The notes under the pieces were generated by a model. The model did no database searches and was not told the origin of the DNA. It saw only the letters and a program-made list of their open reading frames with translations. Shown here piece by piece: positions 6,088-6,455 of a stretch of 6,455 nucleotides of DNA (position 1 is the first letter of the stretch; every line of letters begins with the position of its first letter). Source of the DNA: Acidimicrobiia bacterium (GTDB taxonomy: Bacteria > Actinomycetota > Acidimicrobiia > UBA5794 > JAOTWH01); NCBI GenBank assembly GCA_029863035.1, contig JAOTWH010000130.1, forward strand, positions 1 to 6,455, read 5' to 3'. A program made the translations under genes and the position numbers.

Positions 6088-6455
6088 TTGTACATGCTCT
6101 CGATGAGGGTTGAGAACTGATCTTCGATAACCCGCCGCTTCACCTTTTGGGTGGCTGTGACCTCTCCGTCTTCGTGGTCAAGTTCTTTAGTGATGAGGCG
6201 GAACTCGCGTATCTGCTCCGCTGTGGAGAACTCCTTGTTGGCCTCGAGCACCTGGGCCTTGACGAGGCCGAGCACCTCCTGCTTCTCGGTTAAGTCGCGA
6301 TAGGTAGTGAAGGTGATGCCCTTGCGGGTCGCCCAGGCCGACACAGTGTCGAGCTCGATGCCGATCAGCGCCGAAACGAACTTGCGCCGGTCGCCGATGA
6401 CGATGGCCTCTTTGATGAACGGCGACACCTTCAGCTTGTTCTCGAGCTCTGATGG
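6084..6455 (-). CDS. Long-chain acyl-CoA synthetase (AMP-forming), C-terminal part only
   Basis: This is the last 123 residues of an ANL-superfamily ligase that activates a carboxylic acid with ATP and CoA to the acyl-CoA, in the cytoplasm or at the membrane. The frame continues without interruption to the window edge (first codon 6453-6455), so the GTG at 6426-6428 is internal, not a start. PSELENKLKVSPFIKEAIVI followed by GDRRKFVSALIGIE is characteristic of the C-terminal domain of FadD15/FAA-like long-chain enzymes. TATQKVKRRVIEDQF near the end holds the position of the conserved C-terminal lysine. Its stop overlaps the livH start by four bases (ATGA), so the ligase and the importer are made from one coupled message. 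The AMP-binding P-loop, the adenylation core and the acyl tunnel are outside the window, so chain-length or aromatic preference cannot be judged. LivG/LivF ATPase genes may lie further upstream. Confidence 0.9.
   Translation of the reverse strand, partial: PSELENKLKVSPFIKEAIVIGDRRKFVSALIGIELDTVSAWATRKGITFTTYRDLTEKQEVLGLVKAQVLEANKEFSTAEQIREFRLITKELDHEDGEVTATQKVKRRVIEDQFSTLIESMYK

Overview
The window reads as a high-GC actinobacterial chromosome segment. The best guess is Acidimicrobiia or a relative, based on overall base composition, a class E-type sortase, an actinobacterial-style BioY, and a lipoprotein with a Thr/Glu/Ala/Pro linker after its lipid-anchor cysteine. The taxonomy is inference: no rRNA or marker gene is present. 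I recognise six protein-coding genes, two of them cut by the window edges. There are no tRNA or rRNA genes, insertion sequences, CRISPR arrays or phage genes.

Left part (1-1872). A 5'-truncated multi-pass membrane protein of the DUF6159 type (+ strand) is followed by about 290 bp of non-coding DNA full of nested GC-rich palindromes. This DNA looks like a dispersed extragenic repeat. It ends in a compact three-stem structure that sits right at the 3' end of a minus-strand sortase gene. The sortase has the class E signature with one unusual residue next to the catalytic cysteine.

Middle (1732-2511). A 140-bp divergent spacer separates the sortase from bioY, the biotin-binding S component of an ECF transporter. 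BioY starts at a TTG codon behind a strong ribosome binding site. It ends at an 11-bp perfect hairpin that serves as a bidirectional terminator against the convergent transporter operon.

Right part (2512-6455). A minus-strand operon runs leftward: the C-terminus of a long-chain acyl-CoA synthetase, then livH-type and livM-type permeases, then a 160-bp gap and a LivK-type substrate-binding lipoprotein. The first three genes are joined by two ATGA four-base overlaps, so they are almost certainly translationally coupled. The two ATPases of the system (LivG/LivF type) are not in the window. They cannot lie immediately after the binding protein, because a terminator and convergent bioY follow it. 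The tight coupling of an acyl-CoA ligase with a 'branched-chain amino acid' importer suggests that the true substrate is a carboxylic acid which is imported and then trapped as a CoA thioester.

Most of the content is recognisable housekeeping or transport machinery. I do not see a clear undescribed system. The ligase-importer coupling, the sortase active-site substitution and the palindrome cluster are the points most worth checking.
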